A stretch of DNA of 64,000 nt from Dermatemys mawii (GCA_007922305.1 ML677358.1:17161327-17225326), one strand, 5' to 3'; shown: positions 1-12,128, numbered from the stretch's first letter. Notes: generated by a model not told the origin, from the sequence alone. Translations and numbers: made by a program.

Positions 1-50
1 TTGGATAAATCATAGCATGTTTAAATTCAATATGCATATTGTCTAGAAAT

Positions 51-242
51 CACTGGTGTCCAATAGAAATTTGATGTTAGCCACACTTCTAGCTGCACTT
101 GTAGTTTTGAATTTTTCTTATAAGCCACATTATACAAAAGCCACAGTGAGCCACATTAAAAAAAAAAACCCACATGCATTAGCCACAGTTCAATAGCCTA
201 TTAGCCACATGTGGCTAGTGGCGAATATATTGGACACCGCTG
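51..242. mobile_element. hAT-like non-autonomous DNA element
   Basis: The ends form an inverted repeat: it starts CACTGGTGTCCAATAG and finishes TTGGACACCGCTG, so both ends read CAnnGGTGTCCAA inward. Internal sequence is rich in GCCACA/TAGCCACAT motifs, as in mammalian elements of similar end sequence. The flanks (CTAGAAAT and TTCTAGAT) resemble a decayed 8-bp duplication but do not match exactly. About 190 bp, no coding capacity. Confidence 0.65.
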
Positions 243-1591
243 TTCTAGATCACTTCATTTCAAATGGAATTTAAGATGCATGGACAGTGAGACATGTAGC
301 CCATTGACAACCTTGAGGTTAACAAACCACTGATGCTCCTATCTGTAATAAAGTGAGGATAGTCTACACATTTGGCTCAAATCACCTGATACTTTGTTCT
401 CTGTGAAAATTCTTTTTGTAAGTAGCTACTCCAGAGCTTTGTAAGGGGGGGGGGGGGGAGTAATAGGAGTGTATTGTCTGTGCGATTTGAGGGGATGAGC
501 TACAGCAGTGAGGCTTGATTGTGTGTGTTGCAACCTGTATTAACAGGAAATACCATTTAATATATCCTATTGGCAATTCCTATTCCAGGTCTCTCTAATA
601 GTCTGGTTTGTTGTATTGTATGCTTTTTGGAACAGGCCAAAACTCTGGTGCTACTCTTTAGTATCTCATGAACACGCTTCTCCCATCTAAGAATGCCTGT
701 AGCCTGAGAAGGAAAAGCTATGGCTGGATTTAAAGTAATGAAACTTATGGTTTAGAAAAGACAGGATTTGCATTTTTTCCTCCCATCTACTTACGGTCCT
801 TGTCTGTTTGGTCCTTGGCCAGTCGGATCAATATTTCACTTTTCAAATGTGTTTCCAGAGTGATGTCACAGGGTGTCCAGATTCCTCCTGTGACTGACAT
901 GTATGGCAGATGGGTGTAAATGCCTAGCATATGTTGGTTGGATCATTGTGAAGGAAAATCAGCTAGTTTGCAGACTTTCTTGGCATTGCACCTTGTAGTC
1001 ACTTAGGAAAGGGGACAATTTGTTAAAGCCATCAAAATTAAGATAGCCTCTATTTGGGGACAAATTTACAGTGTAGTTTATCCACCCTACCCTCACTTTC
1101 ACTGGTGAATATCACCAAAGTCAAAAAGGTTATATGAATGTAAGCCAGGGCAGATTTTACTCCCCTTATCCTTTTTTAAAAATTTGTTTGTTTTTTGATT
1201 CTTGGCATAAGAATAGTGTCCATGGTCTTGTAATAACTGGAGACCACAGACAGGGAATGTTTACATCACAAATAAGGACTGTATTCCACTCAAGTCATTT
1301 CGTCCATATGCAATATCTTTATTCTCTGGTTATAAATGAAGAAGTTTTTGAAGATTACAGGCAAAATTTGAATATTGACCCTGTACCCCAAGGGCTTGAC
1401 CTCCAATTATATTAATTGCTCTCGCTTTGAAAATGTCACAGACGGTGGACTATATGTTACTGAAAGACTTGCCTTACTTTATTTGATATGCACGTCTAGG
1501 ATAGTACACACTTAGTCTTTGACGTCACTTTTATAATACTGTATTGGATCTCCAACCTTTGATTCCTGGAATGCCATCTCTGCGTATAAAA
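243..1591. other. unassigned intron
   Basis: AT-rich sequence with no recognisable exon or repeat except a G homopolymer at 445-458. Short reading frames here lack similarity to anything I know. Confidence 0.5.
445..458. repeat. G homopolymer
   Basis: Run of 14 G on the + strand; length may be unreliable in the assembly. Confidence 0.9.
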
Positions 1592-1619
1592 GTGTGTGTG
1601 TGTGTGTGTGTGTGTGTGT
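1592..1619. repeat. (GT)n microsatellite
   Basis: About 14 uninterrupted GT units. It creates a spurious Thr-His frame on the minus strand. Confidence 0.95.
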
Positions 1620-4600
1620 TTCTGTGTAAATTAGAATCAATCTGTAGAAGGAAATACAAGCCAGTGCATTGCTACCTTCTGAAGGATGGGTAGGGGTTTT
1701 TATAAGTACTGTAATTTCACACACATTGTAGCTGTCACTGTGATTCAAGTCTTTTGGAAAGAGAGCTTCTGGTTTTATTTGTTGTTTGCTTAGCAAAGCT
1801 TTGACCTTATGGGTATGTATTTCAGACTGTTTTATGTTACGGAATCATTTCTCTTCAGGATTCTGATTTATATTTCAGAGAGATGGTAAGGCACCTTGGA
1901 GTTTGCTACATGCCTTGATTGTTTTTTAACCTTACCCCAGTGTGATATGCACTCCAAAGAATATTTCCATGTAACCCTGCAGAGAGGAATAAAGATAACA
2001 CAATTGTCTGGCACTAATACTGTAACTCTAAAAGCGTGTATTGACAAGTCTGGCAAATATACTAAAATAATCACAAGACAGGATTGTTTCTGAACAATAA
2101 ATGCCATTAAGCTTCAATTTTGATTCTGATATCCATCTGCATTCTATACCCACTGCATTCCATTTACTTTCTTTCTGTTTCTTTTTCCCTTCAAAGAACT
2201 AATTTAACTTTAATTGTGAGTTGTGTTCCAACTAAAATAAAGGATTCCCAGATGTCTTCCGTGCTTCTCCCTGATAAACTTGATAAGCAATTAATTGGAT
2301 CTTCTCAACACTCAAAACTGAGCCAAGCTTCCAAGGTTCAAGGACAGTCAGCATCCATTCACGCCAATAGATGTTCATGGAGTAAGGGCAAAAAGTGGCC
2401 CATTTAATATGGCTGTAAGCAAGGAAGGTGACATTCACCCCTGTAACACAAAGCTGATGCACCACTTAAAACTGTTGTTCATAGTACTTGTGCTGACCCT
2501 CTTCACAGAGATAAGTTTCACTAGGGGCCATTGTGGTTATGATTTCAGAACTGAATTTATCATGGAAACAATTATACAATATTCTCCTTGTATGATTAGC
2601 AAAGAGGAAAAAGCATTCTTGATGTACACAGGGGAAAAATTACTGAGAAATATGCTGGTACATCATCAGCATGGCTAGATTGAAAGGGGAAAAAAGCCTA
2701 ATGCAGTCTGTTGTCAGTTTAGAGAGGAGAACATTTCCCTTTCAACTCGGAAGATTATTTAAAGTTAGCTTGGAAGCTTGGCACAGGCTGCATAGCGAAT
2801 AAGGGTTAATCAAACATAAAATTGTACTATAATTGCTTTAATGCCAAATGGAGATTCAACTGAAGGAACTGTAGCTTTCTTCTAGCAACCCTGCTGTGCA
2901 ACATAAAACCAGCCCTGAGCAAAAAATTAAACTGTGAGCCTAACAAAGGCTGCGTATGGCCCTGCTGTACTGCAATTGCCCCAAGGAAGCATGATGCACA
3001 GATTTAGAACCTAGCCTGGGCAAAAGATGGTAGATACCTCTGGGGTTTTGGCTATAGAGGAGCAGACAACATCTGCTTCAAAAACTAGTAGTAAGTATGA
3101 CAGCCATGGAGTAAGCCATGTTGAGTAGGCAGAAGGTGAAGGGAGGGTCGGTCAAGATAGAAAACAGACTGAGAAAATAGTCTACGTTCTATCATTTGAC
3201 GCAGCCCACTCATCATATTGGCTGAGGAAGTTAGGCATATAAATAATTTTTCTACTCTTTCAATCATTGACATGCCAAGAGTGTTGAAGTGTCGTAAGTC
3301 TGTGACTCTTCCCAGACAAAAGAGGGACAAGCGGATGATTTAGCCTTGTGCTGGAAATGATAATGATGTAGCATTGTCCTTGGAAATAAAACAGTAGATG
3401 TTCAATGATAAGTCACAGACTGCTGTAATAAATTGCCACATTACGCCTCAAAGGCAGGCTAACTAATCTGACTATGATCCATATCAACTGGCTTCTCGGA
3501 GTGACCACACCAGAAATGACAGCGCTTATTTATATATTTATTTAAACAGCTGGCTTCTCAATCCCTGGAACTAACCCCGAGCCCCAATCAATGCACTATT
3601 GTTACCAAGTTTGACGTGAGTCAATCCTAGGGGCTAACGATCCTGGAACTGTAAGGATAAAACTGGAGTAGCTGCTGCAGTGTTGTCCTAATAGAAGGGA
3701 GGATGTGGGTTCGTCCTATTATGATAATTGGGCCTACACATTTACCCTACTTGTATGCTTGACCGTAAAAAGTATGTGAAAGTTTGTAAGATGTCACAAT
3801 AACCTAGAACTTTTTAACCTGCTTTCAAATTGCCCATGAAAACTAGGTTAAGTTATCTTCAATAAAGAAAGTTATAAGCAGGTGCAAGAAAGCCAAACTG
3901 AGAAACAAAAAAGGCCTATGGGAATAACTCAAGGACTGCATTAAGATCATGAGTCTGGAAATTAATGGACCAAAATTAATGTGGTGTATATGAGGCCTAA
4001 TTGGTGGACAAAATGATGAAGGATCAACTATGTCACCCACTCCCTGCCCCCACTATTTGGGGTTCTTTAAAAGGAGACTCTTTGAAAAATTATTGATTTG
4101 TATGATGTCCTCCTATTCCAGCCTAAAGCATTTCAGTTCAGCACATTTCCACTCCACCCATCTCATCCCAACACAGCTTGTCTCGTGTGATCTTCCCCAA
4201 TCCCAAGACACAGGACCAGACCAAACCAAAGGAGTTTCCTCCTGAGAGGAGCCCATCAGGCCTTGCTCTAGTTAGAGGAACTTTGTTTTTCACCTGGGAA
4301 ACCTGAAAGGCATCACATCATCATGACACTCAGCCCAGCAGTGAGGATATCTGATTGTCGGCCCCGCAGAAGCATGTGAGATCCTGTTCTGCCTCCCTTC
4401 TCTTTTGCGTCACTTTCTGCCCCACTATTTTTCATTCTCTCCTATCACTCTCTCAGCTTTTCACTGGATCCTGATATCAACTGTACTGCACACATTATCA
4501 CAGTGAGATAAGACGGCCTATCTGGCCCCGCCCTGCCTGACGAGAAAGGATCCAACTAGACGACATCTTCTGGAATGCAACCCAGGATCCAAACAACAGT

Positions 4601-5344
4601 TGTTGTGGCCAACCTGCCAGCCAAAGCATCCATTCGTGATTGGCCAGCTGCCCAGTGTTCAAAGAGCCTCAACAAAAGCCCTATTTCCCTCCTCTTTTTC
4701 TATCCTCTCTCTCCTCTACCTTGCGTCTGTCTGTTGCAAACAGGAGGAGTGAATACCCTTCGCACATCGGGACTGAGAGTAGAATGAACCCTTTCCTTTT
4801 CATCAAAGAAAGGTTGTGAAGATTGTTGGTGAAAATAAGAGATGATATTTTGCTGCCAACAGGAGAATTACTTTAATAGGTCTTGATTGTTTTGCATAAT
4901 TAAGTAATGTAAATCCGTGTTTTGATTTCTATTTCTTGTGTTTAATCAATAAACGTTCAACTTTAGAATGAATGCTTTTGGGTATTTCCTCAGAAACTGA
5001 GTAAACCAGGATCTCTGTAGAAAACCCTGGAACCTTTATAATACTCATTCAGTGTTGGACAGTGGCAGAGTTTATAACTCCTTTAACTTTTTTGGCTCTT
5101 CAGATCAATACAACAGTCCTGTAACTCTGATTGGTGGTCTTTTATTTTTATTCAGGTTACTTTGAAATAGAACATGAAGGGTAGGTTGTGCTAATCTACC
5201 CGGGAAAGATGATAGAAAGTACCAAATGCTAAACAGCTTCCATTCACATAGCTGCACTTGGAAAGGCTCCCCGACAAAACTCTTCATGGCGTGGAAGTAA
5301 AGGACTGGCTTTAATTACCATCTTGTGCTGATGACTCATAGACT
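1620..5344. other. unassigned intron
   Basis: No gene or named repeat recognised. An AATAAA hexamer at 4949-4954 follows a pyrimidine-rich stretch (about 4680-4735) and could be the tail of an old LTR, but no TG...CA ends or target duplication were found. Reading frames of 60-95 codons here look random. Confidence 0.45.
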
Positions 5345-5770
5345 CACCTCTCCACCCTATGTCCTCTTCCTCTCACATCAGATTTACATTTCCTCCTGGG
5401 TGTCCTGTTGACAGCTCAAACTCAACTTCATCTTGCCTTCAAAATCCTCCTCACAATCTCCTTTTTCCATTAATGTTAACAGCTCCCTCGCCTTCCCCTG
5501 TCCCACAGAATCACAACTCCGGTATCATTTTTTACTCTTCCCCACATGTTGATGTTGCTATTCAATGCCTGCTGGTTTTTTCTGCATATCAGCTGCCAAG
5601 TGCATGCATTGTTCTCCAGTCCCATCAGTAAAATCTTTCCTAGCTCCTTATCTTGTGTCTCATCTACAGCATCTTCTTTCTCTCTGGTATCTCTGACTGT
5701 CTCCTACTATATGTATAACTTGGGCGAAGTCTACAGTATCATGCCTATTTCATTGTTTTTTCCTTTTCTT
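5345..5770 (+). repeat. pyrimidine-rich tract
   Basis: Strongly C/T-biased + strand with repeated CTCCT/TCTTTC motifs. Similar tracts lie at 21060-21290 and 47490-47650. The bias produces long Ser/Pro/Leu-rich frames that should not be read as genes. Origin unknown: it may be simple-sequence drift or a degenerate repeat. Confidence 0.6.
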
Positions 5771-6690
5771 TTCCTTCTGTTACATATGCATGGGTGAGAT
5801 CATGGGAAGCTGGTTATAAATTCTGAATTTTACAGGATCATGCTTCCTTGTCATTATTCCCAAAGGAATATACCTTTTAATAGTCAGCCGTACTTGAGAT
5901 TTCTTGGGCACATCATGCTTATGTTTTACTTCTGTGGCAGGTGCCACTAAAATCTGTGGAGCAGAATACAAGAAATGTGTAAACTAACAATGACCTCTGT
6001 TTCTCAGAATCACACAAGCAAGCATTACGGATGGAATATCTTCTCTGAACTACCTCATTCGGGTGCAGTGAAGTTTGTTTAATTATTTAAGTGAATGGTT
6101 GTAAAAAGCTTTAAGAGCCTTAGGTGCAAGGGTATAAGCAGCTGTGTTTGCCCTCAGTTATACTCATGCTGCTCCACTGAAGGTAATGATTCTGCAGGGA
6201 TACAATGAAGATCAGTATTTGGCCACCTAACAGCAGTTTTCCTGATAATTATTTGTATAATTTGTGTTGTTCAGCTTGGGGGATGTCGTTAAGCAGTTGA
6301 TCTTCCTCAGTCATTAGAGGTGCAATGCAGGCCATGGTCAGTGTATGCGTTCACAGGTCATTCTGAAGCAGATGTAAGCTGAGTTGTGAATGGTTATTTG
6401 AATAGCTTGTTAATCTTATTGTCAGTGTCTGAATCTGCCATTTCAGTGTCAAGTACTGGAATAAAGTAGACTGCTTGTCTGCTTAGTTTTAGTTCTTGAT
6501 TATAGTTATTATTTCTTTGCAGTTTGATTTCGATGGTCCCATTTCCATTAGTCTGGGTGACTCAGTCTACTGGGATGAGGCAGTGAACATTTGCATTGCC
6601 ACCTAAGTAATAGTATTGAACGCTCTTGGTGTGATTTAACTTGCTTATTATCAGAGACTGGGATTTTAAAGGGAGCTTATGGGCGTTAAG

Positions 6691-6900
6691 GTGCCCAAAT
6701 TCCACTGAAATTCAATGAGATTTCACACCTAACTCTTCTAGGCTCCCTTGAAACTCTAAGCCACAAATCCTATTGAAAGGCGAGGCTTCTTCTGCAAACT
6801 ACCTTAGGTGCTTTTGGAAATTCCACTCTCAAATCCCATTGACATTCAAAAGGAGTTGGGCATCTGACTCCCTTAGGTTCCTTTGGAAATCTCAGCCAGA
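6691..6900. repeat. degenerate ~65-bp tandem repeat, three units
   Basis: Three diverged units follow each other, each with a core like ATTGAnATTCAA, then CACCTAACTC or equivalent, then a TTAGG...TTTGGAAA block ending in TCTCAGCC or CTAAGCC. Units begin near 6706, 6771 and 6838. The same vocabulary (CCATTGA...TTAGGTGC...CTTTTGAAAAT) appears in the palindromic element at 25237-25430, so this may be an expanded relative. Confidence 0.55.
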
Positions 6901-6924
6901 GTTTTCAACAATTAATAGATCATT

Positions 6925-7450
6925 TCCCTGTAGCAGTTCATAGCCTCTTAGGCCAGAAGGGACCATCATTATCATCGAGTCCAGGTGTTCTCAAACTGTG
7001 GTTGGGACCCCAAAATGGGTCACGACCCCGTTTTAATGGGGTCACCAGGGCTGGCGTGAGACTTACTGAGGTCTGGGGCTGGAGCTGAATCCCAAGCTCC
7101 ACCGCCCAAGGCCAAAGCCAAGGTCTGAGCCCCAGTGTCTGGGGCAAAGCCCAAGGGCTTCATCCCTGGGCAGTGGGGCTCAAGTTACAGGCCCCCTCAT
7201 CTGAGGGTGAAGCCCTTGGGCATTGGTTCCCCCCGACTGGAGTGGTGGGGCTCGGATGGGCTGAGGCTTTGGTCCCTCCTTCTGGGGTCATGTAAGTAAT
7301 TTTTGTGTATCAAAAAGCGGTCGAGGTGCAATGAAGTTTGAGAACCTTTGATTTAAGGACTTCAAATCGCAGAAAATCCACCATTTACTCTTATTCAAAG
7401 CAGGAAGTGACCCGTGCGCTACGCTTCAGAGGAAGGCGAAAGGGGGCTTC
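6925..7450 (-). mobile_element. CR1 LINE 3'-end fragment, split by a hAT
   Basis: The left piece, up to 6981, contains AGGCCAGAAGGGACCAT followed by ATCGAGTCC, the usual 3'-end signature of sauropsid CR1 read on the opposite strand. The right piece (7351-7450) continues with GATTTAAGGACTTCAAATC, AGAATCCACC-like and AGAGGAAGGCGAAA motifs found in the same part of turtle CR1 copies. The two are separated by the hAT element at 6982-7350, so that insertion is younger than the CR1. Confidence 0.65.
6982..7350. mobile_element. hAT non-autonomous element nested in CR1
   Basis: Starts CAGGTGTTCTCAAACTG and ends AAGTTTGAGAACCTTTG, the common turtle hAT end (CAGnGGTTCTCAAACT). Internal sequence includes GGTTGGGACCCC and GGTCACCAGGGCTGGC, shared with the element at 61918-62177. 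About 369 bp. The flanking 8-mers do not match, so the target duplication has decayed or one end is shifted. Confidence 0.75.
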
Positions 7451-8597
7451 ATAGAGATTGTGAACTCATTTTACTTTATGCATATTTGGTTGATAGTTTT
7501 ATCATTTAAATTTCTTCTGGTATTTTCCCTAATCCCAGAATCACACAGATGTTTTCTCCCTAAGAGAGAGAATCTTGCAAGACTCAGGCCAAAAACCATA
7601 ATTTGTTGCTTTTTCTGTTTACTTGCATTGGTTAGATCAGCTGCAACTTGGGGAGAGGCTCCGTTTTACACTGTTTTGTTGATTTTCCTTTCGATACGAG
7701 GTGTTCATTTGGAAGTACAAAAAGAAATGTCCTTCAATTAAAAGAAACTGCAGGAGACTTGCTAAATAACTGTTCTCTTTGCCTTTCATGGTGTTGCCAG
7801 GGTAGCAGTGTAGCAAAATATAGCAAAATAATAGTCAGGTCTGCAAGACTGATATAGGCTATACCCATAGGCTATAGAAGGCACCGTGACACATTTCAGG
7901 CTTTATCAGGAGTGAGGCAAAAATTTGCACTGGACCAGAAGAGCTTCTGCCTTCTCAATATACTTCAATAAAATGGAGTAATTAAAAGGTACATTCTGTG
8001 TGAGCTTCTGTTTCAGCATTCAATAATCAAATGTCATAACAAGAACGCTGACCAGAATGTGTCTCCTGCCATCGACTGTAAAAGGTACATTGCTTTGCTA
8101 CCTGTATCTCAGTTCGCTGATTGACGAGAACTCATGTAAGAGGTTGGCACCATCAGCTAGGGGCAAATTGAGATCTACTGGGCTTGAGGAGAGCAATTTG
8201 TGCTGTCATGCCAGACAGAGGTCAGGGGATATTGGCGGGGTCAAAGCCCAGTGACAGCAAATCAGATTTGTTTTAACTAAATTAGTACATAGTTTCCCCT
8301 TCTGATCAAAAAGGCCTAGATTTACATCCCCCTTTTAATTATCGTTTTAATAGGGAAAGGGCAGACTGCGATGCCCTGATTCAACTGAGTAGCATCCAAC
8401 TCCAAGTGACTGCAGTGGCACTGCTGAAGGAGGTCAGCGGGTGAAATCCTGGTCCCATTAACGTCGCTGAGAGCTTAACCATCAACTTCTGTGGGGCCAG
8501 AATGTCATGAAGTGTGATTAAAGGTATCCCAGCCTCGCCCTAAAGAAGCCAGTGAATCCTCATGCTCCAAGCAATTTCTCTGATACCTTACAGCACA
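7451..8597. other. unassigned intron
   Basis: No exon or repeat recognised. A 93-codon frame at 7460-7741 starts with a hydrophobic stretch but shows no family resemblance and lies directly beside repeat sequence. Confidence 0.45.
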
Positions 8598-8712
8598 ACA
8601 TTTTTTAGGGATCATGAGCTTTCGTGGCCTAAGACCCACTTCATCAGATGAATGTTGTGGAAATCTCCAGCGGCAGGTGTAAATAGCAGGCAAGAAAGCA
8701 AGGTAAATTCAA

Positions 8713-8908
8713 TCATGGGGGATGAACCCCACTTCCAGCAGGTGATCTGGAGGTGTGAACACCCAGAGAGGAGAAACTGCTTTTGTAATTGGTGAGCCAT
8801 TCACAGTCAATATTAAGCCCAGACCTGATGGTGTCGAATTTGCAGATGAACTGGAGCTCAGCAGTTTCTCTTTGAAGTCTGGTCTTGAAGTTTTTTTGCT
8901 GCAGGATG
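8713..8908 (-). pseudogene. Penelope-like ORF C-terminus, left arm
   Basis: Minus-strand frame running from the gap, including QQKNFKTRLQRETAELQFIC and then GVHTSRSPAGSGVHPP before the stop. This follows the GIY-YIG endonuclease core in full-length elements; the catalytic GIY-YIG motif itself would lie inside or beyond the gap and is not visible. It mirrors the right arm almost perfectly, with a Thr-Asn versus Ala-Asp difference after EWL. Confidence 0.7.
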
Positions 8909-8918
8909 NNNNNNNNNN
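8909..8918. other. assembly gap (10 N) at hairpin centre
   Basis: Ten N separate GCAGGATG from CATCCTGC, exactly at the apex of the inverted repeat. The nominal length is probably not the real one; missing sequence could range from nothing to a long internal part of the element. Confidence 0.95.
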
Positions 8919-9114
8919 CATCCTGCAGCAAAAAAACTTCAAGACCAGACTTCAAAGAGAAACTGCTGAGCTCCAGTTCATCTGCAAATTCGACACCATC
9001 AGGTCTGGGCTTAATATTGACTGTGAATGGCTCGCCGATTACAAAAGCAGTTTCTCCTCTCTGGGTGTTCACACCTCCAGATCACCTGCTGGAAGTGGGG
9101 TTCATCCCCCATGA
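8919..9114 (+). pseudogene. Penelope-like ORF C-terminus, right arm
   Basis: Plus-strand frame beginning at the gap with the same C-terminal segment as the left arm and ending at a stop after HPP. It is followed by the element's 3' untranslated tail, including CATCTGATGAAGTGGGTCTT and AGACTAACAnnTGCTACCCC-like sequence, to 9300. Only the last ~65 codons are present, so no reverse transcriptase or endonuclease catalytic residues can be judged. Confidence 0.72.
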
Positions 9115-9311
9115 GTGAATTTACCTTGCTTTCTTGCCTGCTATTTATACCTGCCGCTGGAGATTTCCACAACATTCATCTGATGAAGTGGGTCTTAGCC
9201 CACGAAAGCTCATGATCCCTAAAATCTGTTAGTCTATAAGGTGCTACAAGACTCTTTGTCGCTTTTGCAGATCCAGACTAACACTGCTACCCCTTTGATA
9301 CTTACAGCACA

Positions 9312-11039
9312 GTGAGCATTGCCCAGGAGTGAGCGAGGGGGCATGGCTGCAGTTCAGGACGCTGGCTAGCCCTATTACATATCCTCCATTCCCCCTCTGG
9401 CGGAAAAAGTCTGCATAGCCCATTGACCACACAAAAAAATGTGGGTGGGGCCAGGGATGAAGAAAGGGTCTGTACAAATCGTCTGCTCCTCTTTCCCAAG
9501 ACTTGCAAGAAGTCTGCAGTTCAGCCAATGGAAAATGAGTGAGTAGAGCTCGAAATGGCACTGGCTCCTAATGGGTGCTGTGTGATTAGTTTTCAGAGCT
9601 GTCCGTGAGGGCAGTAATCGTCTTGCAGTTATGGCACTGTTGCTGTTGGTCCTGATATGCTGCTGTGGAGCAGGACAGGAGGCTGAAGTGGACAATGAGG
9701 GGGGCATTTTTTCACTGGAGGGCTGGCATCTGAAGGTGTGGAGTCCCAGGTACTCGCGTATCTCTTATCTGTACTTCATTTTCTAGCCCCTACCTTGGAT
9801 GGCTCTCTAGTCTCTGGGGTGTTGAGTTGGAGAATGAATGCATAGGCTACACGCCACTATATTTCTTTGTTCCTCTTGGCAGGGTTTTTTTGCCTTAAGG
9901 GAATCTACAAATAGAAAGTGATCAGTTGTGTGTTTTGTAAAAGGCAGGCATGCTTGCTTGTTCACTTCTTCCTCTGTATTTTCTGACAGTTAAACACTAC
10001 ATTTTCCAGTATAGTGCATAGGAAAAAATTCAGATCAGTGCATAGAACCATGCAAACTGTGAAAGGACTGCCAGTGGCCATGAGGGAATACACTTTTCTG
10101 GGCCACCAGAATAATTCAGAGCTATCTGACATAGATTGATTTTTCTTTCATTGATTATGAGCTGACTTCATGCTTTAATTAATGTCTCTTCCCCCTCTCG
10201 CTCCCCCCTGCAAATTATTAAGGTTAAAGCTTTAAGTTGAAACAATTTTGCTTCTATGTGGAACACTCTTTGGAAAATACCCTGAAGTGTTTAAAGTATT
10301 CCCTAACCTAGTGTGAGATTTTGATTAATTAATGTGATCATTCCACTATAAAACTTAGCATCCCAATGCTCCATAGTAGTCCAGGTGTCTCATGCTTCAT
10401 TTTCATCTCTGGGTGGGGCTCCCGGGCCAGACTACATTTCTCATGATGCACTAACATCTCCCCTCTTACATAACCTTTGTGATGTGTCATGGAAATCACA
10501 TGCCGCGGTAAATGAGGGGAGATGTCCAATCGGGGAGAATGGGGACAAGAGGCATCTGAACTACAAATCCCATCAGGCACCACAGCTTCATTTTCCAAAT
10601 GGAAGTTTTTGGTGGAAACCTGTTGGTTTTTGAGTGTTTGACTTTTTGACAAAAAGTCATAATTTTCTTTGGAAAACAAACACTTTTTGCAAAGAAAAAA
10701 AATCTGTATGTCAAAAACCCAGTTTTCAGTCACAAAACCAGTTTAGATGGAAAATGTTGAACCAAGCCTAGCTGTAACTATTGGCTTGGGCTGGGGCAGA
10801 GCCAGTCAAGCTTCTACCTTGCTCTCCCTGGAGCCCCCACAAGCAAGCAGGGAAGCAGGTATTAGTGTAGACAAAATCTGCTTTGTCTTCCTTCCTCCAT
10901 GATACAGCAGAGAAAGGAGAGCAGCTACTCAGAACACCATCCTGGCTCACACTGGAGTTGCTCCTGAAGCCATAGGGATGAGGGAGAGTTAGGGGAAGTG
11001 GGGCCACAGAAATATGCCTGACTAAGACACTTCTATTTC
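9312..11039. other. mostly unassigned intron, probable repeat pieces
   Basis: No exon recognised. A short frame at 9631-9786 begins with a Leu-rich stretch but has no recognised family. The part 10390-10770 contains GACTACATTTCTCATGATGCA and ACTACAAATCCCATCAGGCA, motifs of dispersed repeats, followed by AAAA/TTTT-rich sequence with ends like TTTTTGGTGG; I could not define boundaries. Confidence 0.4.
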
Positions 11040-11139
11040 AGGAACACAGGGAGCACAATTTTAATTTATTATTAAAGACACAGTTTATTAGCCTTTGTGG
11101 GCCACAAATGGCCCCTGGGCCGCAGATTGGACACCGTTG
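11040..11139. mobile_element. hAT-type element, one end only
   Basis: The right end GGCCGCAGATTGGACACCGTTG reads inward as CAACGGTGTCCAATCTG, similar to the ends of the element at 51-242 and preceded by GGCCACAAATGGCCCCTGGG. The left end was not found, so the start is only approximate. Confidence 0.4.
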
Positions 11140-11960
11140 ATTTAAGTGAATCCAACATATCATCAAGGACATGACCAAAAGTTGTATCATTTTAATTTAC
11201 CACTCGGTGGTTGCCAGCTAAGAAATTTCCTAAATAAACAGGGAACTGGATCTCCAGTGCTGATTGTTTGGGACCTGACACTCCTCAAGTGGGGATGGGA
11301 AAAAGTGTGTTGTGGCTGTGGAGTGAGCTGAGCTGGAGTGAGCCAAGACTGAGAGGGATGGGTCTGCCCCTCCCCTGGGTGGGCATGTGTTCTCTGCACC
11401 CAGATGCACAGACTGTGCTGTCATAAGTTATCCTGAGGTTTGCAAAATACACTCATCAAAGTAACTTTTTTTCCCTAACTTGTTAAAACAAACCCCACAA
11501 AATCGGTGTGTGCCGAGCAAATCCCCTCCAAGCCGCACTGCAGTGAGTGAGCAGAGAATCTCGTTTCAACTTCTTCCAAAGGAAATCCAACAAGCCCTGC
11601 TATCTGTTAGAATCAGGCCTTTGTGTTGCGGGGACTAAATCAATGAAATGCAGTTCTAACAAAGTTCCTCACCAGGAAATCCAAATCCACACAATGCCAC
11701 TGGCTGTTGAAAAAATTGCTTAGGACTTGAACAATAGGAACAGCTTTTTCATACGCTACCCATGCCTCAAATATGGCTGAGCTTGTTACTTAGTTGAAAT
11801 TATATTTGGAAAAAAAATAACCTGCAAGCAAAGATCAGTTACAACTACATTAGGAGAGTTGTGGATCTCTCTCCCTCTCTAGTGTGTGATCCCCAAATGG
11901 AATAAGAGTCTGCTAAACACTCTTCTCCTTTAGGTCATGGAATAGAAAGTTATGATTTTA
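11140..11960. other. unassigned intron
   Basis: AT-rich sequence without recognised genes or repeats. Confidence 0.45.
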
Positions 11961-12128
11961 GGCCCTCAATTCAACAATGTATTTAAACACTCTGTTGAGT
12001 CCATTGCAGTTCAGCAAAGCATGTTCTTAACTTTAGGCACATCATTGGGCCTTCAGTGAGGAGTCAGTAGGGCTTAAGCATGCTCTAATGTTAAGTACAT
12101 TCTTAACTGCTCGGCTGAATTGGAGCTT
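11961..12128. mobile_element. palindromic element, AGCAAAGCACTTAAGCA type, degenerate
   Basis: Starts GGCCCTCAATTCAACAATG directly after TTA, contains GTTCAGCAAAGCATGTTCTTAAC and then AGGGCTTAAGCATGCTCTAA, and ends around TTCTTAACTGCTCGGCTGAATTGG. The halves are diverged reverse complements. A better preserved relative lies at 41531-41637. Confidence 0.5.

Larger units (their letters stand above)
8598..9300. mobile_element. Penelope-like retroelement, head-to-head inverted copy
   Basis: Two arms of nearly identical sequence face each other: 8598-8908 reads on the minus strand, 8919-9300 on the plus strand. Both encode the C-terminal end of a Penelope-like (GIY-YIG type) ORF and its 3' tail; the right arm continues about 70 bp further to ACCCCTTTGATA. 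An 11-base direct repeat, CTTACAGCACA, lies immediately outside both ends (8587-8597 and 9301-9311), as expected if the whole structure entered as one insertion. A handful of base differences separate the arms, so they are not simply the same molecule read twice. The centre is an assembly gap. Confidence 0.8.

Noticed and set aside
4560..4980. LTR ending at the AATAAA of 4949
   Set aside because: No TG...CA ends, TATA box or target duplication could be found.
8755..9114. A 119-codon gene spanning the N gap
   Set aside because: It reads through ten N and joins the antisense of one Penelope arm to the sense of the other; the palindrome makes the same frame on both strands.
9631..9786. Small secreted peptide gene beginning MALLLLVLICCC
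   Set aside because: A 51-codon frame with a hydrophobic start but no promoter, splice or homology evidence, next to repeat DNA.
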